A DNA stretch of 64,000 nt from contig NZ_STGF01000033.1 of NCBI RefSeq assembly GCF_005222705.1, positions 1 through 64,000 of the forward strand. The letters are read 5' to 3'. Every line of letters starts with the position of its first letter. The first letter of the stretch is position 1. The position numbers and the translations under genes were made by a program. Shown piece by piece: positions 7,232-16,055 of the stretch. The notes under the pieces are model-generated. The model was not told the origin of the DNA. It saw only the letters and a list, made by a program, of their open reading frames with translations, and searched no databases. This DNA is from Paenibacillus sp. SY21-1 (lineage in GTDB: Bacteria; Bacillota; Bacilli; Paenibacillales; Paenibacillaceae).

Positions 7232-10121
7232 GTCCCTCCACCTCCAACAGCGTACTTAGAATATCAGCATTTACAGATGATTCACGTTTGCCCGCCAGGA
7301 ACGAAGCATGCGATCCGCACATGGCTTGGTAGTCACACCATCCACATATCCTCGAATCCTTAGCTGGGATGTAGATCCCTCGATTCCGAGATTCCAGCAG
7401 CTTTGCAACGATGGCCGCCAGCTCTTCTTTGCGGTTCTGAGTTCGCACTACCTTCTCGCCCCGTCCACGCTCGGTTGGAAAATAGTATTCCGCCTCCATC
7501 ACCTTGGCTTCGGGATCCAAACCTGTCTCGCGGAGCCACTGCTCTACAGCAACGGAATAGATAGCATGCTGCAGCTGTGTGCCTCCGCTAAAGTATTCAG
7601 AAGCCTTGTACTTGCTAGTGCCGCCCGTTTTATAGTCAATAATGCGGTACTCGTGAGGCCCTATTCGGTCGACCCGATCGACGAAACCCTTCAGCTTCAA
7701 GTGAATGCCACCAGGCAAATGAATCTCCATGGGCTCTCCATTCTGAGTTGAGAGCTCTAATTCGAAGAAAGCCGGTTGATCCGTTCTGCCGACTTCATGG
7801 AGATAAAAGATGACGGCATCACGCCGAATTTCTTCACATTCCTTAACCCATACATGCTGATTAGGGGCAGGAATGAATAGGGCATACTCTTGCAACACGG
7901 CCTCCACAATTTCGAGCAAACGGCTCCTGTCATGCATGGCTGGTATCGTCCCATTGTCCGTAACAACCTCTAAATATCGTCTGAAAATGTCATGCAGCAA
8001 TGAACCTCTTTCGCTGGCTTGCAACCAGTGAGTTCGATCGAATTCCGAGACTTCCTTGGGACGCAGCTTCAAGACATAATAGAAATAGTATTGCAGCCCG
8101 CAGCTCGCATACTTTTCTAACTGACTTACACTGATTGTATCGCAGCGTTGAACGTCATCTAAGCCACGAGGGCTTGTCGAAGGATCTAACTTCAACCAAC
8201 CGTCGTAGGCTGATAACATCTCATCATGTCGGAAAGTTTGAGCTTGGTAACCCGCAGCAAGGGCAGGGTACACTTCCAGCGTAGTCTGCCATCCACCCTT
8301 GGATTTTCCATTTGGCTCGTGGAGTAATCGTGCCCACACATCGATTCCGTCCAACGCAGCCGATAAGTCGGTTGTATGCATGATGTCCATTACACTGTAA
8401 GGTTCACCTAGTGAATGCTCTAATGCTCCAAAGTCTAATGACAAATCACCTGACTGTAGTCGTAAGACTTGAAGCATTTCAAACGCAGGGCTGCTGCTCT
8501 TCTGTTCCCCTACATCATATGATGAATAGCTCAACCAAATCTCGCCTCGAATTTGCGACAGACGGGATTCACGTTCGCTCCTAACCGTCTTAGCATGTTC
8601 CTTGGCTGGCTCCAAGTGCTTTGACAACGCAATCCGTTCTTGGTCCAAGAGAAGAGAGTCTTGCACTGCAGATATACTCCATGTTCTCTCATTCATACCC
8701 AAGATCCAAGTCCGCTCTCTCCCGCTCCATCCACCGTTTTGTAGAGAGCTAATGTGAATTGCGCCTGGTTTCGGTGTCGCCGTGGCACGAATACGAATCC
8801 CCGCGAACATCTCTTTCAGATACTGGACAGCCGCATTAAGCGGCATAGGTTCAGATGGACTTGCCGAGTATCGTTTCTTCATCTCCTTTAACGCTGCTCC
8901 TACATGTGCATCATCCAGTGACCTTGCCGGCGCATGTGTCTCAACAAAATCCGTCACCCACTCTAACAGGATAAGCGGATCCCAAACATTACCTTCGGGC
9001 AGCCGATCAAACCATTCTTTCACGTAAGTTAATAAAACAAGGCTCTGCTCCCGCTCTTCCTCCCTCTGTCGTTCAGGTTGAAGTAAAGTTAGATATCTTT
9101 CCCTGCCCCAACCAATACCAGACTTTTCCAGAAAGCGGACCCAATCGCCCTGATACCAACGTTCATCTGAAAACGAAATATAGCCATTTCGAAGCATTTC
9201 CGCAAGCTTCTTTACCGGGAAGCCTTCTGCTATCCAATCAAGTATGCCTACAGCCGCTTTTCCAGCATCACAAAATACAAATGGCAACCCGTTCGACAGC
9301 GTATATTCGATGCCTAATGCTTCGGCATGAGAGTGAATAATGGGCGCATAATGCTCATAATCAGATAACATCATTTCCATCCCATCAAGAGCCGCGGGGT
9401 CCGATAGTATTCTTCGAAATCCCTCTCTAACTTCCGCCAAACTTCCGGTCGCGCGGAACTTCACAAATTTGTTCCTTGAAAATTCTTCGTTTATGTAAAA
9501 AGGAACTGCCGAATCAAGGAGGCAGAGACGATCTCCCGACAGCTTGTTGATCATACTCCGCTCTGCAAACGTCCACCCAGTTGGCGAAACCGCCATATAG
9601 ATGATCTCGTTCGCTCCTGGCTTCAAGTAGTCTGCCAATCCTGCAAAATCCGTCCGTCCATTATTCCGCAGATACGTCTCATAGGATGCTAGCAATCTTT
9701 TCAAATATTCGCCTTTATGCAGGTTCGTGAAGCACTCCGCCCTCACTTCATCAGAATGAAGACCGGCCAACCGCAAATCGGTTATAACACGACTCACTTG
9801 ATTCACGATACCAGGCTTCAACATGGACTCGTTAATATAACTAGTCGGATTCTCAAGTGCCAACTGTCTCATCAACTCACGGACAACCCAAACCGCCTGC
9901 CCATCATCGATTAGACTTATCTTTCTGCGAAACAGCTCTGGTTTTGTATTCGCAGTCACGATTCCGTGAAGAGTCTGCACTTCTACATGAAAGATAGCAC
10001 CGTGGCGCTTACAGATCTGCTCGAGCAGTTGGTGTCCTTGGGCATAGGAGCTGGCCAATAACACTTTCGGAGACATTGGAGCCTCAACAATTCTCTGATA
10101 GAGCCGGTCAACAAGATCCAT
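7224..10121 (-). CDS. AddB-like nuclease subunit with 4Fe-4S-type cysteines
   Basis: A 965-aa partner of the AddA-like helicase. The N-terminal half has the helicase-like fold of AddB but no canonical Walker A; the first strand reads VLLASSYAQG. The C-terminal nuclease has GFVDRVDRI, IIDYKTG and QLQHAIY. One cysteine before it (CGLQYYFYY) and three after it (RICGWCDYQAMC) match the iron-sulfur staple of AddB/Cas4-type nucleases. The start has GAGGAGG eight bases upstream. A LexA-box-like site lies 134 bp upstream, directly beside the terminator of the preceding unit. Compared with Bacillus AddB (about 1160 aa) it is short. It forms an operon with the helicase. Confidence 0.82.
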   Translation of the reverse strand: MDLVDRLYQRIVEAPMSPKVLLASSYAQGHQLLEQICKRHGAIFHVEVQTLHGIVTANTKPELFRRKISLIDDGQAVWVVRELMRQLALENPTSYINESMLKPGIVNQVSRVITDLRLAGLHSDEVRAECFTNLHKGEYLKRLLASYETYLRNNGRTDFAGLADYLKPGANEIIYMAVSPTGWTFAERSMINKLSGDRLCLLDSAVPFYINEEFSRNKFVKFRATGSLAEVREGFRRILSDPAALDGMEMMLSDYEHYAPIIHSHAEALGIEYTLSNGLPFVFCDAGKAAVGILDWIAEGFPVKKLAEMLRNGYISFSDERWYQGDWVRFLEKSGIGWGRERYLTLLQPERQREEEREQSLVLLTYVKEWFDRLPEGNVWDPLILLEWVTDFVETHAPARSLDDAHVGAALKEMKKRYSASPSEPMPLNAAVQYLKEMFAGIRIRATATPKPGAIHISSLQNGGWSGRERTWILGMNERTWSISAVQDSLLLDQERIALSKHLEPAKEHAKTVRSERESRLSQIRGEIWLSYSSYDVGEQKSSSPAFEMLQVLRLQSGDLSLDFGALEHSLGEPYSVMDIMHTTDLSAALDGIDVWARLLHEPNGKSKGGWQTTLEVYPALAAGYQAQTFRHDEMLSAYDGWLKLDPSTSPRGLDDVQRCDTISVSQLEKYASCGLQYYFYYVLKLRPKEVSEFDRTHWLQASERGSLLHDIFRRYLEVVTDNGTIPAMHDRSRLLEIVEAVLQEYALFIPAPNQHVWVKECEEIRRDAVIFYLHEVGRTDQPAFFELELSTQNGEPMEIHLPGGIHLKLKGFVDRVDRIGPHEYRIIDYKTGGTSKYKASEYFSGGTQLQHAIYSVAVEQWLRETGLDPEAKVMEAEYYFPTERGRGEKVVRTQNRKEELAAIVAKLLESRNRGIYIPAKDSRICGWCDYQAMCGSHASFLAGKRESSVNADILSTLLEVEGHD

Positions 10122-10254
10122 AACAAAGCCTCCTCGTATAATCCATTGTACCTATATTCGATGGAAATCACCTCCATTCCTCCTAACTTACGGATGAAGA
10201 TGGAGCTTGTGACTATTCTTATTTTAAGTCTTCATTAGGACAGCTTGTTGTCAG

Positions 10255-10268
10255 CGAATATACGTTCT
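10255..10268. promoter_or_regulatory. LexA-box-like palindrome before the AddB/AddA-like operon
   Basis: CGAATATACGTTCT has four-base half-sites close to the LexA consensus, and its left flank TTGTCAG is shared with the box at 13768. It lies upstream of the AddB-like start and immediately after the terminator of the preceding operon, where a promoter is expected. DNA-damage control of a DNA-end-processing operon would be sensible, but this is inferred. Confidence 0.42.
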
Positions 10269-10270
10269 GC

Positions 10271-10305
10271 AAAAAAGAAAGGCCTCGCTAGCAATTTAGC
10301 GAGGC
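10271..10305 (-). terminator. intrinsic terminator of the zinc-ribbon operon
   Basis: There is a perfect 8-bp stem GCCTCGCT/AGCGAGGC at 10282-10305 with an 8-base loop. On the minus strand it is followed by CTTTCTTTTTTGC. It lies 50 bp after the stop of the 67-aa gene. Confidence 0.8.
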
Positions 10306-10355
10306 ACTTTAAATCATAATCCTTTATGTTGTCCAACTTAAAATGTCATTTGCAA

Positions 10356-10559
10356 TTAACCCATACGGATGGCTTTGTCCAATAAGCATTTGGGCAGTAG
10401 AGGTATAAAACATTTCTCATAGTCGACCTGCTGATCAGTCCATCGAATAGGAGCGGCAAGATCAACTTCTTCCCCTGTTTCTTCAAACTGTTGTTCCAAC
10501 ATGCGGTATTGTGTATAATACTCTTCCTCCGACAAACATAACGAATCCCCCCAACTCAA
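10356..10559 (-). CDS. 67-aa unknown protein coupled to the zinc-ribbon gene
   Basis: A small acidic protein of unknown function. The start is TTG, overlapping the TGA stop of the interrupted zinc-ribbon gene as TTGA, so it was probably translated by coupling to that gene. It has no cysteine pairs, membrane segments or recognisable motif; residues 10-30 (EEEYYTQYRMLEQQFEETGEE) are predicted helical and charged. A strong terminator follows 50 bp later, so this is the last gene of the unit. Since an IS now splits the upstream gene, its expression may be lost. Confidence 0.5.
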   Translation of the reverse strand: MSWGDSLCLSEEEYYTQYRMLEQQFEETGEEVDLAAPIRWTDQQVDYEKCFIPLLPKCLLDKAIRMG

Positions 10560-11037
10560 TCGCTATTGTAATCCTTCCACCGTTTGGTAGCATCACTATG
10601 TATGAAACGTCCGGTTCTATCAAAACTTGTATTGATCGGATGCGAACTGATCTTTGATCTTCCAATAACCGCTCTGATATCGACTTCAATCATCTTCGAT
10701 TTGGATAGCTTTTTCTTTGACTTGATCGGTTTCGTTTGATTCGCAACGGGTATTGATATTGTTGGTTTAACCGGGATTATATGAGCTTTATATTTAATTC
10801 TGATCGTTGCATATGTATCCTGCATCAGTGACCATTTGGAGCATGTAGAACAATAGAATGCTCGCGTTCTTTCTTCCAACTCCCTTTGACCATCGCAGGT
10901 TTTGATCATAAGTATGATTTTTTTCTTTATAAGGACTCTTTTGCATGTTGTGCATTTAGCACCTTTAGAAAGAATATGGTGAATTTCTTTGACAGCAATC
11001 CGGTCACCATTTGGGATTTCCGGAGCAGGCACTGTAG
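10556..11037 (-). pseudogene. 3' part of IS-interrupted two-zinc-ribbon protein
   Basis: About 160 codons with a CTTCK...CSTCS arrangement, that is, two CxxC knuckles about 50 residues apart, followed by a Lys/Ser-rich linker and a basic end. The 5' part lies on the other side of the IS21 element, at 13237-13520. If the IS and one copy of the GTAG duplication are removed, the two parts join in the same frame (S-T-V-P-A-P across the junction) to give a protein of about 255 residues with two CxxC pairs in each half. I do not recognise the family. Zinc-ribbon pairs suggest nucleic acid or protein binding. It is inactivated by the insertion. Confidence 0.75.
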
Positions 11038-11131
11038 TGTCAACTGCAAACGAAAATTACCCAAAAGCGGCACTTGAATTTTCCCCATTTTGTGCAAGGT
11101 GAATGCCCCCGAGGGGGCGGAGAACAGTCCA

Positions 11132-11914
11132 TTACTCAGTCATCTTGTTTTCTTTATCGGGCCGAAAGAAGCCTGCTTTTTTCTTCTCTTTGATGCGGTA
11201 GCTCTCCCCCTTAATGTTAATCGTTGTGGAGTGATGGAGCAGGCGGTCGAGTATCGCTGTAGCTAACACGGAGTCGCCGAATATCTCCCCCCAGGCGCCA
11301 TAGGATTTGTTGGAGGTTAGAATAATGGAGCCGGATTCATAGCGCTCCGCAATAATCTGAAAGAAAAAGTGCGCTGCGGTTTCGTCCATCTTGCGGTAGC
11401 CAATCTCATCGATGATCAACAAGTTAGGCTTGGTGAGTGCCTTCATCTTTTGCATAATCGTGTTGCTCAGATGGGCTTGCTGCAGGGTCTGGACCAGATC
11501 ATGTGCGGTTGTGAAATACACCGTGTAGCGCCGTTTAATCGCTTCAAGCGCAAGGGCAACGGCCAAGTGGGTTTTACCCACACCAGGCGGCCCCAGAAAG
11601 ACCAGATTCTCTTGATGCTCGACAAAGCGAAGGGTGGCTAAGTCCCGGATGCGTCGTTCCTCCACCGAAGGCTGAAAACCAAATTCAAATTGATCTAATG
11701 TTTTGTGGTACGGCAAGTGAGCCATCCGGGTTTTCAGGCGAATAAAGCGGTCATGCTTGGCAGAGAGCTCCTCCTGTAGCAGTCCATCTAAAAACTCCAG
11801 GTAGGTGCGGTTCTCGGTGGCAGCCTCTTCCGCATGCTGATGCAAAATGTCGGGAATGCGGCTCCATCCAAGCTGCTCAAAAGCCCCCTGCAAACGTTCG
11901 GTCACCACCATCAT
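11132..11914 (-). CDS. istB: IS21 helper ATPase IstB
   Basis: A 260-aa DnaC/DnaA-type AAA+ ATPase that assists the IstA transposase in target selection. Walker A reads GPPGVGKTH, Walker B LLIIDEIGY, and sensor 1 ILTSNKS. The C-terminal tail GESYRIKEKKKAGFF is typical of the family. It overlaps the end of istA by ATGA (11911-11914), which is the standard translational coupling of IS21. It is intact and full length. Confidence 0.93.
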   Translation of the reverse strand: MMVVTERLQGAFEQLGWSRIPDILHQHAEEAATENRTYLEFLDGLLQEELSAKHDRFIRLKTRMAHLPYHKTLDQFEFGFQPSVEERRIRDLATLRFVEHQENLVFLGPPGVGKTHLAVALALEAIKRRYTVYFTTAHDLVQTLQQAHLSNTIMQKMKALTKPNLLIIDEIGYRKMDETAAHFFFQIIAERYESGSIILTSNKSYGAWGEIFGDSVLATAILDRLLHHSTTINIKGESYRIKEKKKAGFFRPDKENKMTE

Positions 11915-13149
11915 TGCACCACCGCCTCATCCTGCAACTGTTCGTAGACGGAAAGGTCACGTGTGACAACGTCTGGCGAGGCTTGCTGCACCAGGCGCGG
12001 CATCGGCAACTGCAAAGGCTTGCCGCCTGCTGCACGGATACCCTCGGTATGTTTTTTGTCGAAGATCACCCCGCGGTGTCCGGCGGTCTTCTCGTGTTCA
12101 GCAATCAGCTTGCCTTGTGCAAAGATTCGAATGCGGCCGTTGCGCTCATCCTGTAGCTCCACGACCTGACCCACATATCGCCAAGGTACCGAATAGCGAT
12201 TGGCTTCGTAGGAGATGAGTGCATCCGATGCAACCTTGCGGGAGTGCCGCTCGGCTTCATCGAAGGGAACCAGGTTGAATGTTTTCAGGCCCTCCTGCAA
12301 CAAGCGCTGCTGCGGCACTTCGTGCGTGGTGCCGTGGAGGCGAACATTGGCAACGGTGTCCAGCCACAAGCGAGCCTGAACATTGAGGTCGGTTAAACCG
12401 GTAAACGTACGTACCCGCGGCCAGAAGTTTTTACGCACATAGCCAACACCGTTCTCGACTTTGCCCTTGGTACGCGGACGGTACGGGGGACAACGCCGAA
12501 GCGAAAAGCCATGATGGGCGGCAAAACGGGCGAACCGTTCGTTCCATAGCGGATTGCCCTGTTCGTCCGTTCCGGTCACGACCGTCTTCATGTTGTCGTA
12601 AAGGACCGTTTCGGTTCTACCGCCAAAGTATTGCATTGCTCGGACGTGACAGCCCATTCAGGTATCTAATCGTTCATTTTCGGTGTACTCCAGGTACATC
12701 GATCGAGAATAGCCGAGTACCATGACGAAAGCGTATAAGCGTTTCGCTTCACCGTTCCACTCGACTTTAAAGTGGCCCCAATCGACCTGGGCCTGTTTGC
12801 CGGGCGGCGTCTCAAAACGCTCGGTAGCTTTGGTAAGTACGGTAGGCCTAAGTGGTTCCATGAAGCTGCGCAGCAACCGGATTTGTCCTGGGTATCCCTT
12901 CGTTTTAATTTCATCAAACAGCACGGCTGCATTCAGGCAGCCTTCTTCCATTCGGGACTGAATGTAGTCCTTATAAGGAGCGAGGATGCTAGGTTTTAAC
13001 GTTTGGCGTTGATAGGATTTAGGCCCCTCTTCACGAAGCCATTTGCCAATGGTCTTCCGATCCCGACCGAGTTCCTCGGAAATCTGTGTCTGATTCATCC
13101 CTTTTTGGTGCATATGCTGGATCACATAAAACTCCCCATTCTTGATCAT
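11911..13149 (-). pseudogene. istA: IS21 transposase IstA with in-frame stop
   Basis: About 412 codons of the DDE transposase. It has an N-terminal helix-turn-helix (MNQTQISEELGRDRKTIGKWL), the DDE pieces VDWG, LYDNMK and KGKVEN, and a C-terminal beta-barrel region. A TGA at 12658-12660 interrupts the frame between ENERLDT and MGCHVRAM; coding resumes in the same frame immediately after. The position probably held TGG (Trp), so a single base change explains it. Without readthrough or reinitiation at the ATG directly after the stop, no full transposase is made. The first and second catalytic Asp fall on different sides of the stop. Confidence 0.85.
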
Positions 13150-13236
13150 GATGGCTCTCCTCCATTAGGAGAGTGTCTGCCGATTATGGGGAATTTTCAA
13201 GTGCCGTTATTGGGGATTTTACCACTGCCGTTCACA

Positions 13237-13520
13237 GTAGAGGGGGAGTTGACCTTAAGCCCCTCTTTAACAGGTGCAGCAGTTTCGAGAGCAATCCATC
13301 GTTTCCCATGCTGGTCTATCGTTATCCTGAAGGCTTCCAAAAGATAACCCCGAGCACACCTTTCACAAAACAATACATCCGTCATAAGGTTCGCGGTAAT
13401 TTTACTGTTTTCTATATTTCGGTAAGTTGCCTCTAACTTGTAGACTTTTAAACGAGAAAAGCAGCCGGTACATAATGTGATCATCTCTTTAATAAAATAA
13501 ACACTCTGTAGTTTCGTCAT
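13237..13520 (-). pseudogene. 5' part of IS-interrupted two-zinc-ribbon protein
   Basis: The first 95 codons of the gene continued at 10556-11037. It starts MTKLQSVYFIKEMI, with AAGGGGAAGG upstream of the ATG. One CTGC pair near residue 17 and one CERC pair near residue 52 form a first zinc ribbon. Beyond the IS junction the reading frame runs for a further 12 codons into the IS end, producing a false C-terminus. The intact gene would have had two zinc-binding modules. Function unknown. Confidence 0.75.
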
Positions 13521-13767
13521 AATCCTTCCCCTTCATAAAAGTGTTCCGGCATTCGTAACGCTTGTCTTGTGTTCTAATCTATTTTGACTAATTCTTTTTT
13601 CCTCCTGCGGTATTTTTAAATATTTTACCCGATACACGTAACCTCTCTCTCACAATAACGTTCGAAAGCGTGTTTCGTTATAATGAGCTATATTTTTGGG
13701 AATGTCCTCCTTCTTATTGTCCTTGTACCAACTTTCTTAAACTTTCCCGTAGGCACCTGTTTGTCAG
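13521..13767 (-). other. leader region with decayed small reading frame
   Basis: A strong Shine-Dalgarno-like AAGAAGGAGG at 13706-13715 (minus strand) is followed by an ATT-initiated frame at 13703. That frame reads IPKNIAHYNETRFRTLL, meets TGA, and stays open in the same frame for about 38 more codons to 13533, with a second AGGAGG inside. It looks like the remains of a small gene of about 55 codons, or a leader peptide, before the zinc-ribbon gene. The start codon is unusual, so I do not call it a gene. Confidence 0.25.
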
Positions 13768-13781
13768 CGAATAAACGTTCG
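13768..13781. promoter_or_regulatory. LexA-box-like palindrome
   Basis: CGAATAAACGTTCG is identical to the box at 3729-3742 and preceded by TTGTCAG as at 10255. It lies between the terminator of the WYL regulator gene and the interrupted zinc-ribbon gene, about 250 bp before the latter's start. Confidence 0.4.
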
Positions 13782-13814
13782 TAAAAATAAACCCCGCTTC
13801 TTAGCGAAGCGAGG
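13782..13814 (-). terminator. intrinsic terminator of the WYL regulator gene
   Basis: On the minus strand CCTCGCTTCG pairs with GAAGCGGGG around a short CTAA loop (13792-13814), followed by TTTATTTTTAC. It lies 19 bp after the stop codon. Confidence 0.75.
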
Positions 13815-13832
13815 CTGCTCTATAGGTTACTT

Positions 13833-14783
13833 CTATTGATACATCATGACCCACTGCGACAATTGCTTTTTTAACGATTCCCTTACAGATTTTGGTTCCA
13901 GAATTTCTGCCGACGGACCGTATTGAAGAATCCATCTCAAGAACTCTTTTTCATTATTAACAGTCACTTCAAAAATGAGACTTCCGTCTTTTTGATCCTT
14001 CATCCGCGGTTGCACGAACAATTCTTCTTCCTTAATGTAACGAGCGACCTCAGCATTAAAACGAACTTTGAAAGTGACGTTTTTTTCTCCACGATCAATG
14101 GACCACGTGTTCTTCAAGTATGCTTTAGTATTAAAATCGCCTTTATCGAACTGCTTCCCGGTAAGCTCAACCTGCTGAAAACGGCTGATTCTAAAAGTCC
14201 GAATGTCTTGTGCCAAGTGGCAATACCCGATCAAATAAAACCGATGATCTCGTGGAACAAGATAATATGGATCGATTTTACGTTCAGTCGTTTCATTGCG
14301 GTATTGAGTATGGTAAACAACTTCGATTGTTTTCTGCTCTAAGATGGCTTGAACGATTGGCTGCAAAAAATTAGGGCTTTCTTTTCGATACGCCGGTTTC
14401 CCCATTTGAATGACACCCACGATATCATCAATTATGTTGTTCTGGCGTGATTTCTCCTTATGATGAGTACCCATCACCTTATCATATGCTGTATCAAAGC
14501 CCGGGGGCAGCTTGTCCTTATCCAGCATGGAAGGTAATAATGAAAAAACGAGAGCTTCCTGCTCAGTAAAGTTAAGCGGATATAAGAAGAACTTGCCCAT
14601 AAACCGGTATCCAGTTCCCCTACCCTCTCTAGATACCGGAGCAATTAATTCGAGTATATCCATATCTCTGTAAATAGTCCTGATGTTCACATCGCATTTG
14701 AAAGCAAGATCTTTTGCCGAGATTCCAGGGTTCGCTTGTATTGCATTAATAATATTGAATATGCGAATGACTTTATCGATCAT
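13833..14783 (-). CDS. HTH/WYL-domain transcriptional regulator
   Basis: 316 residues. An N-terminal winged helix of the DeoR/HTH_11 type (ISAKDLAFKCDVNIRTIYRDMDIL) occupies residues 1-60. The WYL domain follows at about 150-230, with YYLVPRDHRFYLIGYCH and the FRISRFQQVEL strand, and then a C-terminal WCX-like extension. WYL proteins bind nucleic acid or nucleotide ligands and often control defence and DNA-damage genes in accessory islands. It is monocistronic with its own terminator. Its neighbours are the zinc-ribbon operon and a small helical protein; which genes it controls is not evident. Confidence 0.85.
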   Translation of the reverse strand: MIDKVIRIFNIINAIQANPGISAKDLAFKCDVNIRTIYRDMDILELIAPVSREGRGTGYRFMGKFFLYPLNFTEQEALVFSLLPSMLDKDKLPPGFDTAYDKVMGTHHKEKSRQNNIIDDIVGVIQMGKPAYRKESPNFLQPIVQAILEQKTIEVVYHTQYRNETTERKIDPYYLVPRDHRFYLIGYCHLAQDIRTFRISRFQQVELTGKQFDKGDFNTKAYLKNTWSIDRGEKNVTFKVRFNAEVARYIKEEELFVQPRMKDQKDGSLIFEVTVNNEKEFLRWILQYGPSAEILEPKSVRESLKKQLSQWVMMYQ

Positions 14784-14978
14784 GACAATCTCCTCTATTC
14801 CCCATAAAAGGTAATATCCATTTAAGATTATCGTATCATGGACCGAGGAATCTATGAAGAATTACTTTCGTTAATGTAAGAGCAAGCCGTTCGAGATTAA
14901 TTACTTGCTGCTATTTATGGCGTCTCACACCGTTTTTCGCTGGCGAGAATTCTCTTTTCGATTCATCTTGGCCTGGAT

Positions 14979-15284
14979 TTAATCCTGTTCTTTAGCTTCA
15001 CTCACTACTTTTCCCCTTAATTGTTTAAGTAGAAGCACGCTTGTACTACCCGCATCTGTTAGAACTCGGTTCAGCTTAGTTACCAAATACTCCATTAATT
15101 CGTTGAGAATTCGAATCTCACGGGCGTTATCCCACAGGAAGTAGGTGGGTTCCGATTCGTATTTAACTGTCTCATCGCAAAGATGCGACAATTTAACCGA
15201 AACGTCCTTAAGATGAGTTTCAAGGGATCCAATCTCACCGATAGCGTCATGCAGTTCCATTCCCAACTTAAACGTTTCTTTCAT
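14979..15284 (-). CDS. 101-aa helical protein of unknown function
   Basis: Predicted almost all helical, with heptad-like leucines (LGMELHDAIGEIGSLETHLKDV and ILNELMEYLVTKLNRVL). It has no signal peptide or membrane segment. The start follows AGGTTATCC-type spacing with GGGAGG at 15294-15299. I do not recognise the family; small alpha-helical bundles like this occur in phage and mobile DNA. It is a single gene between the WYL regulator and the coiled-coil pseudogene on the opposite strand. Confidence 0.55.
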   Translation of the reverse strand: MKETFKLGMELHDAIGEIGSLETHLKDVSVKLSHLCDETVKYESEPTYFLWDNAREIRILNELMEYLVTKLNRVLTDAGSTSVLLLKQLRGKVVSEAKEQD

Positions 15285-15564
15285 AAGGATAACCTCCCGT
15301 TTTTTGATTAGTAGCTCTCAATGTTCGGCTGGTTCAGTCTATCAGTACTAATCGGTGCGCCATATCTAACTTCCAGGATTGTAATGATCTCGTTCAAATC
15401 TGAAAATAGAGAGTAGGATGTGAACCCCGGTATATCTGCTATCGCTGGTGGGTGTCGTGGAGATAGCATTAGAGAGTCCATAAAGTGATGGCAAACTTAC
15501 AAGCAGCGACTATTCAGCTAATTAATAAGATGCGAAAATAAACAAATTAAAGGAGCGGATCTGA

Positions 15565-15951
15565 ATGAGCGAACAGCTACTTCAAAAAATCTTAGACAAG
15601 TTAATCGCTTTTGAATCTACAATGGTTACCCAAAGCGATGTGGAGAAACTGAATGCAAAATTGGACAGTGTATATGCACAAGTCGCTCACAACTCGTAGC
15701 ATGAAGTCATTGTACCCGAACTTTCTTCCCGAGTAGACGAACTAGGATCAGACATGAAGCTGGTTAAGAGATTACTGACCAATCATAATAAACCTAGCTT
15801 TGACCTGTTCCAATATCGACACAACAAGAAGACACTCGGGCGGCATCTCCCAAGCGTCTTCTTGTTGTTATCGCATCCGTCCGACTATCATTTCAGCATT
15901 CTGTACAATCGTCTTGTCAGGAGGGCGCCATTTTCGATCTGTGTGGTCTAA
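15565..15951 (+). pseudogene. small coiled-coil protein gene with in-frame amber codon
   Basis: ATG at 15565 follows AAAGGAG by nine bases and codes for a 44-aa peptide starting MSEQLLQKILDKL, typical of small coiled-coil proteins of phage-like regions. TAG at 15697-15699 ends it. The same frame stays open with coiled-coil-like sequence (VPELSSRVDELGSDMKLVKRLL) and then loses character by about 15800. The original protein was probably about 75-80 residues. A 17-codon reading frame (MANLQAATIQLINKMRK, 15488-15541) directly upstream may be another remnant. Rather than a working gene I see decay. Confidence 0.5.
15821..15868. terminator. perfect 13-bp inverted repeat
   Basis: ACAACAAGAAGAC at 15821-15833 and its reverse complement at 15856-15868 are perfectly paired around a 22-base loop that can extend the stem partly (CTCGGG/CTCCCA). 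There is no T run on either side, so it may be a Rho-independent terminator remnant or the stem of another structured element near the pseudogene's end. Confidence 0.4.
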
Positions 15952-16055
15952 TTATCCTTCTTCTTTCTCAAGAGAAACTGTCACTTCTCATTCTTCTGGT
16001 TTTCGTACCATCAATATTATACACTCCACATATGTTGAGCACTTCAGGCTGCCTG

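Larger units (their letters stand above)
11038..13236 (-). mobile_element. IS21-family insertion sequence, 2.2 kb
   Basis: Carries istA and istB overlapping by ATGA. The ends begin TGTCAACTGCA (left) and TGTGAACGGCA (right, read inwards), and both continue with a shared inner repeat CGGCACTTGAA followed by TTCCCCAT, typical of the multiple terminal repeats of IS21. A 4-bp direct repeat GTAG flanks the element at 11034-11037 and 13237-13240, within the 4-8 bp expected for the family. The element interrupts the zinc-ribbon gene. Its istA carries an in-frame stop, so it is probably not autonomous. Confidence 0.9.
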
